Below, one piece after another: positions 21,897 through 30,966 of a stretch of DNA of 64,000 nt; positions within the stretch are counted from its first letter, which is position 1, and every line of letters starts with the position of its first letter. The notes below the pieces were generated by a model that saw nothing but the letters and a program-made list of their open reading frames with translations, did not search any database and was not told the DNA's origin. The position numbers and the translations under genes were made by a program. The stretch comes from DATEGZ01 sp035519535. Its GTDB lineage: Bacteria; Acidobacteriota; Vicinamibacteria; Vicinamibacterales; SCN-69-37. The stretch is taken from contig DATIWF010000014.1 in NCBI GenBank assembly GCA_035519535.1, forward strand, positions 1 to 64,000, in the 5' to 3' direction.

Positions 21897-24717
21897 TTGG
21901 GCCACTTACGTCCGCCGCCATCTGCGGCTGACGGGCCTCCGCCGCGAGCGCGAGGCCGAGATCGTCGAGGACCTCGCGCGCCAGTTCGAGGACGCGTACC
22001 GCGACGCGCGCCAGGCCGGCGCGACCGAGCTCGACGCCGAGCGCCGCGCCGCGCAGCACGTCTCCGACTGGGACGCCCTCGCCCGCCAGCTCTCGGCATC
22101 GCCACGGCAGCGCCAGCCGACCCTCGATCGCTGGACCGAGCGCGCCGACGATCGCCACCTCGACGGCCGCCGCGGCTTCACGCTCGGCGCCCAGCTCCGC
22201 CAGGACCTGGCCTACGGCGTGCGCGCCCTGCGTCAGCACGCCGGACTCACGGCGGTGGCCGTGCTCTCGCTCGCCCTCGGCATCGGCGCGAACACCGCGA
22301 TCTTCAGCGTCATCAACGCGCTGGTCCTCCGCGTTCTGCCCGTGCGCGATCCGCAGCAGCTCGTCGTCGTGTCCGATCCCTCGTCTGCCGGGATGATGAG
22401 CGGCGTCGAATCGGGCGAGCGCTCGCTGTTCAGCTTTCACGAATTCGAGGAACTGCGCGATCACAACGACGTGCTCTCGAACACGCTCGCGTTCAACAGC
22501 GCCGCGATCGTCGCCCCGGTGGCGGTTGGCGACGGACAGGACGCTCGCGACGCCTCGGTGCTCGTCGCGAGCGGGACGTACTTCGAGACGCTCGGCGTGG
22601 CGCCGAGACTCGGCCGGCCGTTCGGTCCGGACGTCGATCGGACGCACCTCGATCACCCCGAAGCGATCGTGAGCGATGCGTTCTGGCGCACGCGCCTGGC
22701 GAGCGACCCGCAGGCTCTGGGTCGGACGATTCGGGTGCGGCAGACGACGTTCACGATCGTCGGCGTGCTTCCGTCCTCCTTCACGGGCCTCGTCGTCGGC
22801 GATGCACCCGACGTGTGGGTGCCGGTCACGATGCAGGAGGCCGTGCTGCCCGGCGAGGACATGCTCGCGCAGCCGCCGGGCGTCGCCAGACGATTCATGT
22901 TTCTGCACGTCGTCGGCCGGCTGCGGCCCGGCGTCACGCTCGCGCAGGCCAACGCCTCGCTGAACGCGAGTTTCCAGCGGGACCTGGAGGCGGAGGCCGC
23001 GCTCATCGCGGATCCGGAGCGGCGGCGCGACCTGACCGACATGCACCTCGTCGTCCGGGACGCGAGCCACGGATTGTCGCCCTTGCGCGGCGAGTACGCG
23101 CAGCCGCTCGTCGTGCTGCTGGCGCTGGTTGGTCTGCTGCTGCTCCTGGCCTGCGCGAACGTCGCGAACCTGCTGCTCTCTCGAGCCGCCGCCCGCGAGC
23201 GCGAGCTCTCCGTGCGTGTCGCACTCGGGGCGAGCCGCTCGAGGCTCGTGCGTCAGTTGCTGACGGAGAGCCTGCTGCTCGCCGGCTGCGGCGCGACGCT
23301 CGGCCTCGGAATCGCCGAGCTCGGCACGCGCCTGCTGCTGCGCTCGGTATCGGACACCGGCACGCCGGTGCCCCTCGGCGTGCATTTCGACGTGCCGGTT
23401 CTCGCGTTCACCACGATCGTCGCGCTCGTGACGGGCATCTTCTGCGGCCTGGCACCCGCGTTGCGCGCGACGGATCTCGAGCTCGTCGCGGTGCTTCGCG
23501 GCACCTCACGCACCATCGCCGGATCCACGCGCCGCCCGGGCCGATGGCCCTTGGGCCGCCTGCTCGCGGGCGCGCAGGTGGCGATTTCGCTTCTCCTGCT
23601 CGTCACCGCCGGACTGTTCATCGGCAGCCTCCAGCGGCTCGGCGCCGTGCCACTCGGCTACGACCCCGATCATCTGGCGATGTTCCGCGTGCGACCGATC
23701 GCGAACGCGTACCCGGCCGGAGCGATCGACGCGCTCCACCGGAGCCTGCTGGCCCGCCTCGGCACGATGCCAGGCGTGACCGCGGTGTCGCTGACGGAGA
23801 TGGGCCTCTTCTACGGCGGCGACTCCGGCGACGACGTCTCGTTCCCCGGCTACACGCCGGCGCCGGGTCAGGAGATGAACGCGCGATTCGATCTCGTCGG
23901 GCCCCGGTACTTTTCGATGCTGGGCATCCCGATCCGTGTGGGGCCGGACGTGGAGCCGCAGGACGCGGGCGCGCGCGTGTGCTGGCTGAACGAGACGATG
24001 GCGCGGTACTTCTTCAAGGACGCGAGCCCGATCGGCCGCCACATGATCGTGCACTACTCGTTCGGCGATGCGGAGTACGAGATCCGCGGGGTCGTGGCCG
24101 ATTTCCGTTCGCGATCGCTTCGCAGCGACATGGCGCGCCGCTTCTATCTGCCGTATTTCGGTTCCGTCACGAAGGCCACGCAAGCGGTCTATCAGGTGCG
24201 GACCGCCGGCGATGCCGCGAGCGTCCTGCCCGCGATTCGCAGCCTCGTGCGAGAGGCGGACGCGCGCCTCGACCCGCCGGTCTTTCACACCGTCCGGGAG
24301 CTCATCGACCGCGGCCTCGTTCGCGATCGCCTGACGGCCAGCTTGTCGAGCCTGTTCGGCGCGCTCGCCCTGGCGCTCGCGTCTCTCGGGCTCTACGGCG
24401 TGCTCTCGTACGGTGTCTCACGCCGCGTCGGCGAAATCGGCGTCCGTATGGCCTTTGGCGCCGAGCGCGCCAGCATTCTCGCGCTCGTGCTGCGCGAGGC
24501 GATCGCCCTCACGCTCGCGGGCGCCATCGTCGGCATCGTGGGCGCGCTCGCGGCCACGCGCCTCCTCGGCGCGCTGCTCTACGGTCTGACTGCGCGCGAT
24601 CCCACCACGATCGCGGCCGCTACGCTCGTGCTCCTGGTCGTCGCCATCCTCGCCGCGGTCGTACCTGCGTGGCGGGCAGCCAGGACCGACCCGCTGGTCG
24701 CCCTCCGCAGCGAGTAG
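21889..24717 (+). CDS. ADOP-type duplicated FtsX permease with PadR-linked N-terminal domain
   Basis: 942 residues. The first ~70 residues (MPDWATYVRRHLRLTGLRRE, then EIVEDLARQFEDAYRDARQAG) are a cytoplasmic helical extension found in ADOP proteins encoded behind padR. Two MacB-core/FtsX halves follow: membrane segment near 118-142, FtsX motif RELSVRVALGASRSRLVRQL near 440, second-half motif GEIGVRMAFGAERASILALV near 855, tail ARTDPLVALRSE. Expected eight membrane segments with two large periplasmic domains. Translated with the PadR repressor; likely an exporter or envelope-stress module induced when PadR is released. Substrate unknown. Confidence 0.93.
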   Translation: MPDWATYVRRHLRLTGLRREREAEIVEDLARQFEDAYRDARQAGATELDAERRAAQHVSDWDALARQLSASPRQRQPTLDRWTERADDRHLDGRRGFTLGAQLRQDLAYGVRALRQHAGLTAVAVLSLALGIGANTAIFSVINALVLRVLPVRDPQQLVVVSDPSSAGMMSGVESGERSLFSFHEFEELRDHNDVLSNTLAFNSAAIVAPVAVGDGQDARDASVLVASGTYFETLGVAPRLGRPFGPDVDRTHLDHPEAIVSDAFWRTRLASDPQALGRTIRVRQTTFTIVGVLPSSFTGLVVGDAPDVWVPVTMQEAVLPGEDMLAQPPGVARRFMFLHVVGRLRPGVTLAQANASLNASFQRDLEAEAALIADPERRRDLTDMHLVVRDASHGLSPLRGEYAQPLVVLLALVGLLLLLACANVANLLLSRAAARERELSVRVALGASRSRLVRQLLTESLLLAGCGATLGLGIAELGTRLLLRSVSDTGTPVPLGVHFDVPVLAFTTIVALVTGIFCGLAPALRATDLELVAVLRGTSRTIAGSTRRPGRWPLGRLLAGAQVAISLLLLVTAGLFIGSLQRLGAVPLGYDPDHLAMFRVRPIANAYPAGAIDALHRSLLARLGTMPGVTAVSLTEMGLFYGGDSGDDVSFPGYTPAPGQEMNARFDLVGPRYFSMLGIPIRVGPDVEPQDAGARVCWLNETMARYFFKDASPIGRHMIVHYSFGDAEYEIRGVVADFRSRSLRSDMARRFYLPYFGSVTKATQAVYQVRTAGDAASVLPAIRSLVREADARLDPPVFHTVRELIDRGLVRDRLTASLSSLFGALALALASLGLYGVLSYGVSRRVGEIGVRMAFGAERASILALVLREAIALTLAGAIVGIVGALAATRLLGALLYGLTARDPTTIAAATLVLLVVAILAAVVPAWRAARTDPLVALRSE

Positions 24718-24723
24718 ACGCGC

Positions 24724-25278
24724 TCACGCCGCGACCGGCGGCGGGACCACGTGCGGCCATTGCCGCACGTTGAGCGCCAGCACCAGCAGCAGCACGCCGG
24801 AGATAATCGCGTAAACACCCAGCACGCCGGTGAGCGCGCCGAGCCCGGGCCGCAACGCGAAGACGACGCCAAAGACGATGGATGCGACGCCGCTCAGCGC
24901 TAGCAGCCACTCGCCCAACACCATCGTCCCCTCAGCGACACGCCGGAGGCGCAGAACGCCGACGAGCTCGAGCACACCCGTGGCCAGGGCCCACAGCACG
25001 ATCAGCTGGACAAACCAGAGCTCGGTTGCCGGCGGGTAGAGGAACGTGAATGCACCCACCGCCATGCCGACGATCCCCTCGAGAAAAATCGGCAGCCATC
25101 CGACCGCGAGCCCCGCGCCCACGGTGAACAGTCCGTCGGCGAGCGCGAAGACGCCGAAGAGCGAGACCAGGAGCCCCAGGGCCTCCACACGCCCGACGAA
25201 AAGCCATACACCCAACGCCACCGCGACCGCACCGCGGCCGGCGACAATCCACCATCGACGGATGAGTTCGTCGAACAT
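24724..25278 (-). CDS. HdeD/DUF308-family membrane protein
   Basis: 184 residues with six membrane segments (about 10-30, 35-58, 62-82, 88-108, 118-140, 146-168) separated by very short loops. RRWWIVAGRGAVAVALGVWL and the repeated hydrophobic units with small-residue packing are typical of HdeD (acid-resistance) / DUF308 proteins. In enterobacteria HdeD supports acid resistance at high cell density; the role elsewhere is undefined. Shine-Dalgarno GAGGGGG before ATG 25278. Same strand as the flavinylation operon (107 bases downstream of it) but probably separate. Confidence 0.85.
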   Translation of the reverse strand: MFDELIRRWWIVAGRGAVAVALGVWLFVGRVEALGLLVSLFGVFALADGLFTVGAGLAVGWLPIFLEGIVGMAVGAFTFLYPPATELWFVQLIVLWALATGVLELVGVLRLRRVAEGTMVLGEWLLALSGVASIVFGVVFALRPGLGALTGVLGVYAIISGVLLLVLALNVRQWPHVVPPPVAA

Positions 25279-25385
25279 ATCTCACCCCCTCGCATGAAGG
25301 AGCAAGACGCGGACCAAGGCCGATCGGCGTCAGGGGGATGGCAGAACCGCGGTGAACGGCGGGGCGCCGGCCCGACTGTCGATTC

Positions 25386-26231
25386 TCACTCAGCCGGAGG
25401 GCGAAACTTCGCGGTCCGGGAGCGCACCCGCCGCCAGGCTTCCCAGACGTTGCCGACGAGCACGCCGGCCAGCAGGTAGTGCGCCGCGCCGAGCAGCTCG
25501 AACACGGCGAAGCTGGACGTCGCGACGATCACCGCGCAGATGATCTGATCGGCGTATTTCACAGGCGACGTCGGCGGATCCGTCAGGATGAAAAACGCAA
25601 AGAACAGCACAGCCTGCAGGTCGGGCGGCCGGAAGATTTCAGCCACGCGCCGCGGCTCGCCGGCGAACGCCGCGATCGTGAAGAGCAGGTAGTAGCTGCC
25701 GAGAAAGGCCACCACGAGGGGCAGCTTGTTGACGCGATCGGTGATGAACACCCCTGTCACGAAGAGCAGGATCAGCGCGATCGGTGTGACGTCGCCGAGC
25801 GCGCCCCACCAGCTTTGCCCCGTGTCGAACAGGTAGAACGTGAGGACGATACCAAGCGCGGCTGGATTGAAGACGTTCGCGGAAAACGTGCGGACGAGGT
25901 ACTTGCTGACGATCGCGATCGCCGATGTGATGGCCGGCACGTACCAGGGTTCCGCCGGGCTCAGCACCATCGCGACGATGAGGCCGGTGAGAAGCGCGCC
26001 GCTCGGAAAGATCCATGCGCGCTCGCGCCAGCGCAGGATCGGCGCGTCGATCGCCATCGCCACCACCGCCGCCGCCACGAGACCGCCGCCGACGCGAGCC
26101 GCGCCCTCGCCGGGCACTGCGACGACGAGCAGCGCCCCGAGGACGATGAGCAGCAGGCCTTTAGGCGTGCGGAAGAATCGCTGCAGCGCTGCCCCCGGCT
26201 GGGGCCGGCGCATCGCCGCGGTGGATGTCAC
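25386..26231 (-). CDS. RnfD/NqrB-like membrane subunit
   Basis: 281 residues, about nine or ten membrane segments. Matches the RnfD/NqrB/UnbC family: FPSGALLTGLIVAMVLSP, TSAIAIVSKYLVR, the motif NVFNPAALGIVL and FILTDPPTSPVKYADQ (compare ATDPVTSP in RnfD). In Rnf and Nqr complexes this subunit holds a covalently bound FMN and forms the ion/electron path through the membrane. The (S/D)GAT flavinylation site of true RnfD/NqrB is not visible here, so this is a site-less homologue that may pass electrons to the FMN-binding partner encoded two genes upstream. The start (26231, or ATG 26213) lies inside the end of apbE, an overlap of up to 71 bases, so the genes are coupled. Confidence 0.85.
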   Translation of the reverse strand: MTSTAAMRRPQPGAALQRFFRTPKGLLLIVLGALLVVAVPGEGAARVGGGLVAAAVVAMAIDAPILRWRERAWIFPSGALLTGLIVAMVLSPAEPWYVPAITSAIAIVSKYLVRTFSANVFNPAALGIVLTFYLFDTGQSWWGALGDVTPIALILLFVTGVFITDRVNKLPLVVAFLGSYYLLFTIAAFAGEPRRVAEIFRPPDLQAVLFFAFFILTDPPTSPVKYADQIICAVIVATSSFAVFELLGAAHYLLAGVLVGNVWEAWRRVRSRTAKFRPPAE

Positions 26232-27141
26232 GACTCATGCCTCGCGTCGCAAACCGCTCGAGGGTCGGCGACAAGATCACTCCATCCACGCCATGACGCT
26301 CGAGCAATCGGACGCCCTCGTGCGGTCCGAGCACGAAGGCGGCCGTGCCGAGCGCGTCAGCCGCGAGCGCCGTCGGCGCAATCACGGTGACGCTCGCGGC
26401 CTCGCTCGCCGTGGTCCTCGAGCGTGGATCGAGGATGTGATGGTCGCTCGTGCCGGCCACACGCCGCGCGTAGTCGCCCGACGTGCACACCGCCAGATCG
26501 GACACGCGCAGCGTGTCGATCAGCCTGGACTCGTCGCGCGGATCGCGGATGCCGACCGCCCACGGCTCGCCGCTCGGGCCGCACCCGCCAAGATACAGGT
26601 CGCCCCCGGCGTCGACCGCAAAATCGACGAACGGCTGCAGCTCGCGCGCGGCCATGTCGATCGCCAGCCCCTTCGCCACGGCGCCGAGGTCCAGCACGAG
26701 CGGACGACGAAGCGTGATTGTCCGCGCGTTCGGATCTACGTGCACGTCGCGAAAGCTCACGTCGTCAGCTCGTTCCATGTCCGTGCAAACGGCGCGACCG
26801 CTGCGATACTCGCGATTGAACCCGCGCGCTTCGAGATCGAGGCCCACCGTGGGATCGAACGCGCCGCCGGTGTCTTCGGCCACGGCGATGGCGAAGCGCA
26901 CGGCCTCGAACAGCATCGGGCTTGCCTCGACCGGCACGCCGATGCGCGCGCTCAGCTGGCGCACTTCACTCGCCTCGTCGAAGCGGTTGCAGGAGGCTTC
27001 GACGCGCTGGAACCAGGCGACGGCGCGCTCGACGCCGGCGCGCGGATCGAGCGCATCCCCGCCGGACGTGTCGTGCCCGACGACCTGAAACGAGACGACT
27101 GTCCCCATGAGAGACAGCGCATGCACGTACACGTCGGTCAT
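26161..27141 (-). CDS. apbE: FAD:protein FMN transferase
   Basis: 326 residues from ATG 27141, which overlaps the stop of the FMN-binding gene (ATGA). ApbE attaches FMN from FAD through a phosphoester to a Thr/Ser of its target in the periplasm, Mg-dependent. Visible landmarks: MGTVVSFQVVG at the start, CNRFDEASEVRQL, GGAFDPTVG, the loop LDLGAVAKGLAIDMAA, VDAGGDLYLGG, HHILDPRSRTT and the C-terminal ALAADALGTAAFVLG. No obvious lipoprotein signal or cleavable signal is seen at the chosen start, odd for an exported enzyme; a cytoplasmic form or a missed start is possible. The likely substrate is the SGAT motif of the adjacent FMN-binding protein. Confidence 0.93.
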   Translation of the reverse strand: MTDVYVHALSLMGTVVSFQVVGHDTSGGDALDPRAGVERAVAWFQRVEASCNRFDEASEVRQLSARIGVPVEASPMLFEAVRFAIAVAEDTGGAFDPTVGLDLEARGFNREYRSGRAVCTDMERADDVSFRDVHVDPNARTITLRRPLVLDLGAVAKGLAIDMAARELQPFVDFAVDAGGDLYLGGCGPSGEPWAVGIRDPRDESRLIDTLRVSDLAVCTSGDYARRVAGTSDHHILDPRSRTTASEAASVTVIAPTALAADALGTAAFVLGPHEGVRLLERHGVDGVILSPTLERFATRGMSRDIHRGDAPAPAGGSAAAILPHA

Positions 27142-27902
27142 TTCGCCTTGCCGAGGGCCTCGACCACCGCGTAGTAGAACGCGTTCGTGCTTTGCGTCGC
27201 GCCCGACACGTAGTCGACTTCGGGGCTCTGGCGCGCGACGACCTGCCCTTGCAGGTGAGCGATCCACGAGCACGAGTACCGCGTCAGACACTGCGTGATC
27301 GTGGCCGAGGTGATGCGGCCGTCCTCGATGACAACGGTGGCCTGGATGTCGCCGTGGCGGCTCGTGCCCCAGCCGTAGTACGTGCCGTCCTTGTACATGC
27401 CCGGCGGCAAGCGGAGCGTTGGCGACGGCGTGGGTGTGGCGGCGGGCGTGGGTGTGGTGGCGGTGGACGTGGGTGTGGCGGTGGACGCGGGTGTGACGGT
27501 GGACGCGGGTGTCGCGGTGGGCGTGGCCTCGGCGGCTGCAGGAGTTGTCGGTGCCGCCGGCGCCGACACGACGTCGGTCGTCGCGACGGGCGATGGCGTG
27601 ACCTTCGCGCGTCGAGACGAAGCGACTTTCGGCTTGGACGCCGTCAGCGGCGCGGTCGTCGCGCCGCTCGCAACCGGCGAGGCCGGCGTCGCGACAGGCG
27701 ACGCCGCTGGCGCCGGCAACGCGGCGACCACGGTGCCTGCAACAGGCGCTGCCGGCAGGACCGCCCGCGGGCGGTCAGCGGCCGCCGCCAGGCGCTCGGC
27801 CGCCTGGCGCGTTCGTGCGTAGCCCGCCGTATAGACGACCACGACGGCCGCGGAGCTCAGTGCGACAAGATTGTGGGTCAGGCGGGCGCGCGCCGGGGCC
27901 AT
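27138..27902 (-). CDS. Membrane-anchored FMN-binding domain protein (flavinylation target)
   Basis: 254 residues: one N-terminal membrane segment (about 11-28), then ~130 residues of low-complexity Pro/Ala/Thr/Ser linker (45-163), then a compact FMN_bind domain (about 168-254: MYKDGTYYGWGTSRHGDIQA ... IEDGRITSATI ... YVSGATQSTNAFYYAV). T236 in SGATQS is the expected FMN attachment site, as in NqrC/RnfG. Two cysteines (C205, C211) lie between the strands. The linker would hold the flavin domain well away from the membrane, as expected for an electron shuttle to a partner on the outer side. First gene of a coupled operon with apbE and the RnfD-like gene. Confidence 0.88.
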   Translation of the reverse strand: MAPARARLTHNLVALSSAAVVVVYTAGYARTRQAAERLAAAADRPRAVLPAAPVAGTVVAALPAPAASPVATPASPVASGATTAPLTASKPKVASSRRAKVTPSPVATTDVVSAPAAPTTPAAAEATPTATPASTVTPASTATPTSTATTPTPAATPTPSPTLRLPPGMYKDGTYYGWGTSRHGDIQATVVIEDGRITSATITQCLTRYSCSWIAHLQGQVVARQSPEVDYVSGATQSTNAFYYAVVEALGKAK

Positions 27903-27929
27903 CCGGCCAATTATAAATGCGCCCTGCTG

Positions 27930-27971
27930 GGTGCTCGGTGCTGGGTGCTAGGTGCTGCGTGCTGGGTGCTA
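27930..27971 (+). repeat. Heptanucleotide tandem repeat (GGTGCTN)x6
   Basis: Six contiguous 7-base units GGTGCTC, GGTGCTG, GGTGCTA, GGTGCTG, CGTGCTG, GGTGCTA. It fills most of the 122-base region between the divergent FMN-binding gene (starts 27902) and the VPS10-like gene (starts 28025), where promoters for both must lie. Confidence 0.85.
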
Positions 27972-28024
27972 TGTCATCTTCATGGTTAAATCCCTGGACA
28001 CGTCGTCAGACGCAGGGGAAAGAC

Positions 28025-30760
28025 ATGCGATTGCTCAGCGCGGCGGCCGCGATCTTCATCGCCTCCATCGCTTTCGGCTCGGCCCAGGCGCCCGCCTTCA
28101 ACGAGCACCTGGTCGAGGCCTTCACCTACCGCAATATCGGCCCGTTCCGCATGGAGGCGCGGATCGCGGACATCGCCGTGCCGGCGTCGCCCGCGAAGGA
28201 CCACCTCTATACGTTCTACGTCGCGCCGTGGATCGGCGGCCTCTGGAAGACGACCAATAACGGCACGACGTTCGAGCCGCTCTTCGACGCGCAGGCGACG
28301 CAGTCGATCGGCGACGTGACGGTCGCGCCCTCGAATCCGAACATCGTCTGGGTCGGCACGGGCGACGGCTTCACGTCGCGCAGCTCGTACGCCGGCGACG
28401 GCGTGTACAAGTCCACCGACGCCGGCCGCACGTGGAAGAACATGGGCCTCCACGACTCGCAGCACATCGCGCGCATCGTCATCCACCCGACCGATCCGAA
28501 CACCGTGTACGTCGCCGTGATGGGCCATCTGTACTCGACCAACCCGGAACGCGGCGTGTTCAAGACGACGAACGGCGGCGAGACGTGGGAGAAAGTCCTG
28601 TATGTCGACGAGAAGATCGGCGTCGTCGATCTGGTGATGAACACGAAAGATCCGTCGACGCTCTACGCGGCGGCCTACGACAAGACACGCCTGCCGTGGC
28701 AAATGGTCAACGGCGGCCCGGGCAGCGGCGTTTACAAGACAACCGACGGCGGGCGCACGTGGACGCGGCTCGCCGGCGGCCTGCCGACGGGGCGCATCGG
28801 CCGGATCGGCCTCGACATCTACCCGAAGAACCCCGACGTTCTGTACGCCGTGATTGAAAACGCGAACCCGCGCGCGGGCGGCGTCGGACGATCCGTGGCC
28901 GGCGTGTCGGCGCCCGCGCCCGCACGGCCCGGCGTGACAGCCACCATCGGCGGCGAGATCTACCGCACGGAAAACGGCGGGCAGTCCTGGGTGAAGACGA
29001 ATCCAGACGACGTGAATGTGAGCCCGAAGGGCCCGTACTACTTCAGCCAGATCCGCGTCGATCCGAACAACGACCAGAAAATCTACGTCACGAGCGAGAA
29101 CCTCGAGGGCTCGACCGACGGCGGCCGGACGTGGCTCGGGCGGCTGTTCCCGCGGATGTTCGGCGACGTGCGCACGCTGTGGATCGATCCGGAGAACTCG
29201 GACCGGATGATCCTCGGCAGCGACGGCGGCATCGCGATCACCTACGACGGCGGCCGCACGAGCGACCACTACGCGAACATCCCGCTCGGCTCGGCTTACA
29301 CGGTGAGCGTGGACATGGAGGATCCGTACAACGTCTACACGGGCCTGCAGGACCACGAGAACTGGCGCGGGCCGTCGAACGGTCCGATGGGACGCATCGC
29401 GAACGACGACTGGGCCGCCGTGGGCGACGGCGACGGCATGGCGACCGTGCCCGATCCGGCCGATAGCCGCTGGCTCTACACGACGCGCGAGTACGGCGGT
29501 CATGAGCGGCTCGATCAGAAGCTCGGGTACCGGAAGAACATCCAGCCGCAGGCCGCGCCGGGCGCCCCGCCGTACCGGTTCCTCTGGGAGACGCCTGTCG
29601 CGATCTCGCCGCACAACAGCCAGACGATCTATGCCGGCGCGCAGATGCTCCTGCGATCGAGCGATCGCGGCGACCACTGGACGGAGATCAGCCCCGACCT
29701 CAGCACGAACGACGCCGCGAAAATCCTGCCCGAGTCGGAGGGCGGCATCCCGGGCGGCATTCCGTGGTTCGCGATCTCGAGCATCTCGGAGTCGCCGATC
29801 ACCGCGGGCCTGATCTGGGCGGGCACGAGCGACGGCAACGTGCAGGTCACGCGCGACAACGGCGCGACGTGGACGAACGTCACGGCGAAGATCGCGGCGC
29901 GCGGCGCGCGGGCCGATGCCTACGTCAGCCGCGTTCAGGCCTCGTCGCACGCCGCGGGGCGCGCGTTCGTCGCCAAGCACGGCTACAAGTTCGACGACTT
30001 CCATCCTTACTTGTACCGGACCGACGACTTCGGCGCGACGTGGACGTCCATCGCCGGCAACCTGCCCGACCAGCCCATCAACGTGGTCGCCGAAGATCGC
30101 AAGAATCCGCACCTGCTGTTCGTCGGCAACGACACGGGGGTGTTCGTGTCGATCGACGACGGGGCGCGGTGGGTGAAGATGAACAACAACATGCCCAATG
30201 TGCCCGTGCACGACCTCGTGGTGCATCCGCGTGAGAACGACCTGGTGCTCGGTTCGTACGGCCGCGGGATCTGGATCACGAACATCGGCCCGCTCCAAGA
30301 ACTGAACGACGCCGTGCTCGCCGAGGACGTGCACCTGTTCGCGATCAAGCCGGCGGTCGAGCGCATCACGTGGTCGTTCGGCGCCAACGACTACCTCTTC
30401 GGCCAGCGGCATCTGCAGGCGCCGAACGAGCCGAACGGCATGGTGATTCGCTACTACGTGAAGACCGCGACCACGGCGCGGGCGGCGGTGGTCGTGACCA
30501 GCGCCGCGGGACAGGAGGTCGCGCGGCTCGCGGGCGGCGGCGCCGCCGGCATCAACACCGTGGTGTGGAACCTGCGCGCTGGCGGCGCGGGCCCCGGCCG
30601 CGGCGCAGGGGCGGGGCGCGGCAACCTCCTCGATCAGTGGGCGCCGTTGGGCGAGTACACGGTCACCTTGGACCTCGGCGGCCGGACGTTCACGACGAAG
30701 GGCCGTATCGCAAAGACGCAGGGGTGGGGGCTCGGCGCGGTGCCCCAGGTCATCCGATAG
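28025..30760 (+). CDS. Secreted VPS10/sortilin-like (BNR-repeat) protein
   Basis: 911 residues from ATG 28025 (AGGGGAAAG upstream); a longer in-frame start at 27917 would read through the heptad repeat and is rejected. Signal peptide about 1-21. The body is a large propeller made of BNR/Asp-box units, each S/T-x-D-x-G-x-T-W: GVYKSTDAGRTWKNMG, GVFKTTNGGETWEKVL, GVYKTTDGGRTWTRLA, RTENGGQSWVK, RSSDRGDHWTE, QVTRDNGATWTNV, RTDDFGATWTSI, SIDDGARWVKM. This is the fold of sortilin/VPS10 and photosystem-II-assembly-like proteins, common in acidobacterial secretomes. The last ~130 residues are a Gly/Ala-rich then strand-rich module. Probable role: extracellular peptide or glycan binding. Confidence 0.88.
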   Translation: MRLLSAAAAIFIASIAFGSAQAPAFNEHLVEAFTYRNIGPFRMEARIADIAVPASPAKDHLYTFYVAPWIGGLWKTTNNGTTFEPLFDAQATQSIGDVTVAPSNPNIVWVGTGDGFTSRSSYAGDGVYKSTDAGRTWKNMGLHDSQHIARIVIHPTDPNTVYVAVMGHLYSTNPERGVFKTTNGGETWEKVLYVDEKIGVVDLVMNTKDPSTLYAAAYDKTRLPWQMVNGGPGSGVYKTTDGGRTWTRLAGGLPTGRIGRIGLDIYPKNPDVLYAVIENANPRAGGVGRSVAGVSAPAPARPGVTATIGGEIYRTENGGQSWVKTNPDDVNVSPKGPYYFSQIRVDPNNDQKIYVTSENLEGSTDGGRTWLGRLFPRMFGDVRTLWIDPENSDRMILGSDGGIAITYDGGRTSDHYANIPLGSAYTVSVDMEDPYNVYTGLQDHENWRGPSNGPMGRIANDDWAAVGDGDGMATVPDPADSRWLYTTREYGGHERLDQKLGYRKNIQPQAAPGAPPYRFLWETPVAISPHNSQTIYAGAQMLLRSSDRGDHWTEISPDLSTNDAAKILPESEGGIPGGIPWFAISSISESPITAGLIWAGTSDGNVQVTRDNGATWTNVTAKIAARGARADAYVSRVQASSHAAGRAFVAKHGYKFDDFHPYLYRTDDFGATWTSIAGNLPDQPINVVAEDRKNPHLLFVGNDTGVFVSIDDGARWVKMNNNMPNVPVHDLVVHPRENDLVLGSYGRGIWITNIGPLQELNDAVLAEDVHLFAIKPAVERITWSFGANDYLFGQRHLQAPNEPNGMVIRYYVKTATTARAAVVVTSAAGQEVARLAGGGAAGINTVVWNLRAGGAGPGRGAGAGRGNLLDQWAPLGEYTVTLDLGGRTFTTKGRIAKTQGWGLGAVPQVIR

Positions 30761-30966
30761 CCACGATTTTGGAGGCTTTTGGCGGCCGTTTTGGGGCCAA
30801 GAATCACGATTCTGACAACGCCGGCCGGGGCGCCGTCGTATCCATGGAGCGGGGCAATTGGCGTCTGGCATGCATACCCCCGGAGAGCCTCCAACGCGGC
30901 GGATTCGGGTGTATATTGGCCGAATTCATACATCGGCCAGGGGTCGCTAACTTCAAGTCAGGACGG

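Noticed and set aside
27986..30871. A 961-codon open frame on the minus strand
   Set aside because: Antisense shadow of the VPS10-like gene; composition dominated by Arg, Val and Asp with no domain pattern.
30905..30960. AT-rich patch with TATATT before the DUF1592 gene as a promoter
   Set aside because: A -10 like TATATT is present at 30912 but no acceptable -35 or extended -10 spacing; too weak to list.
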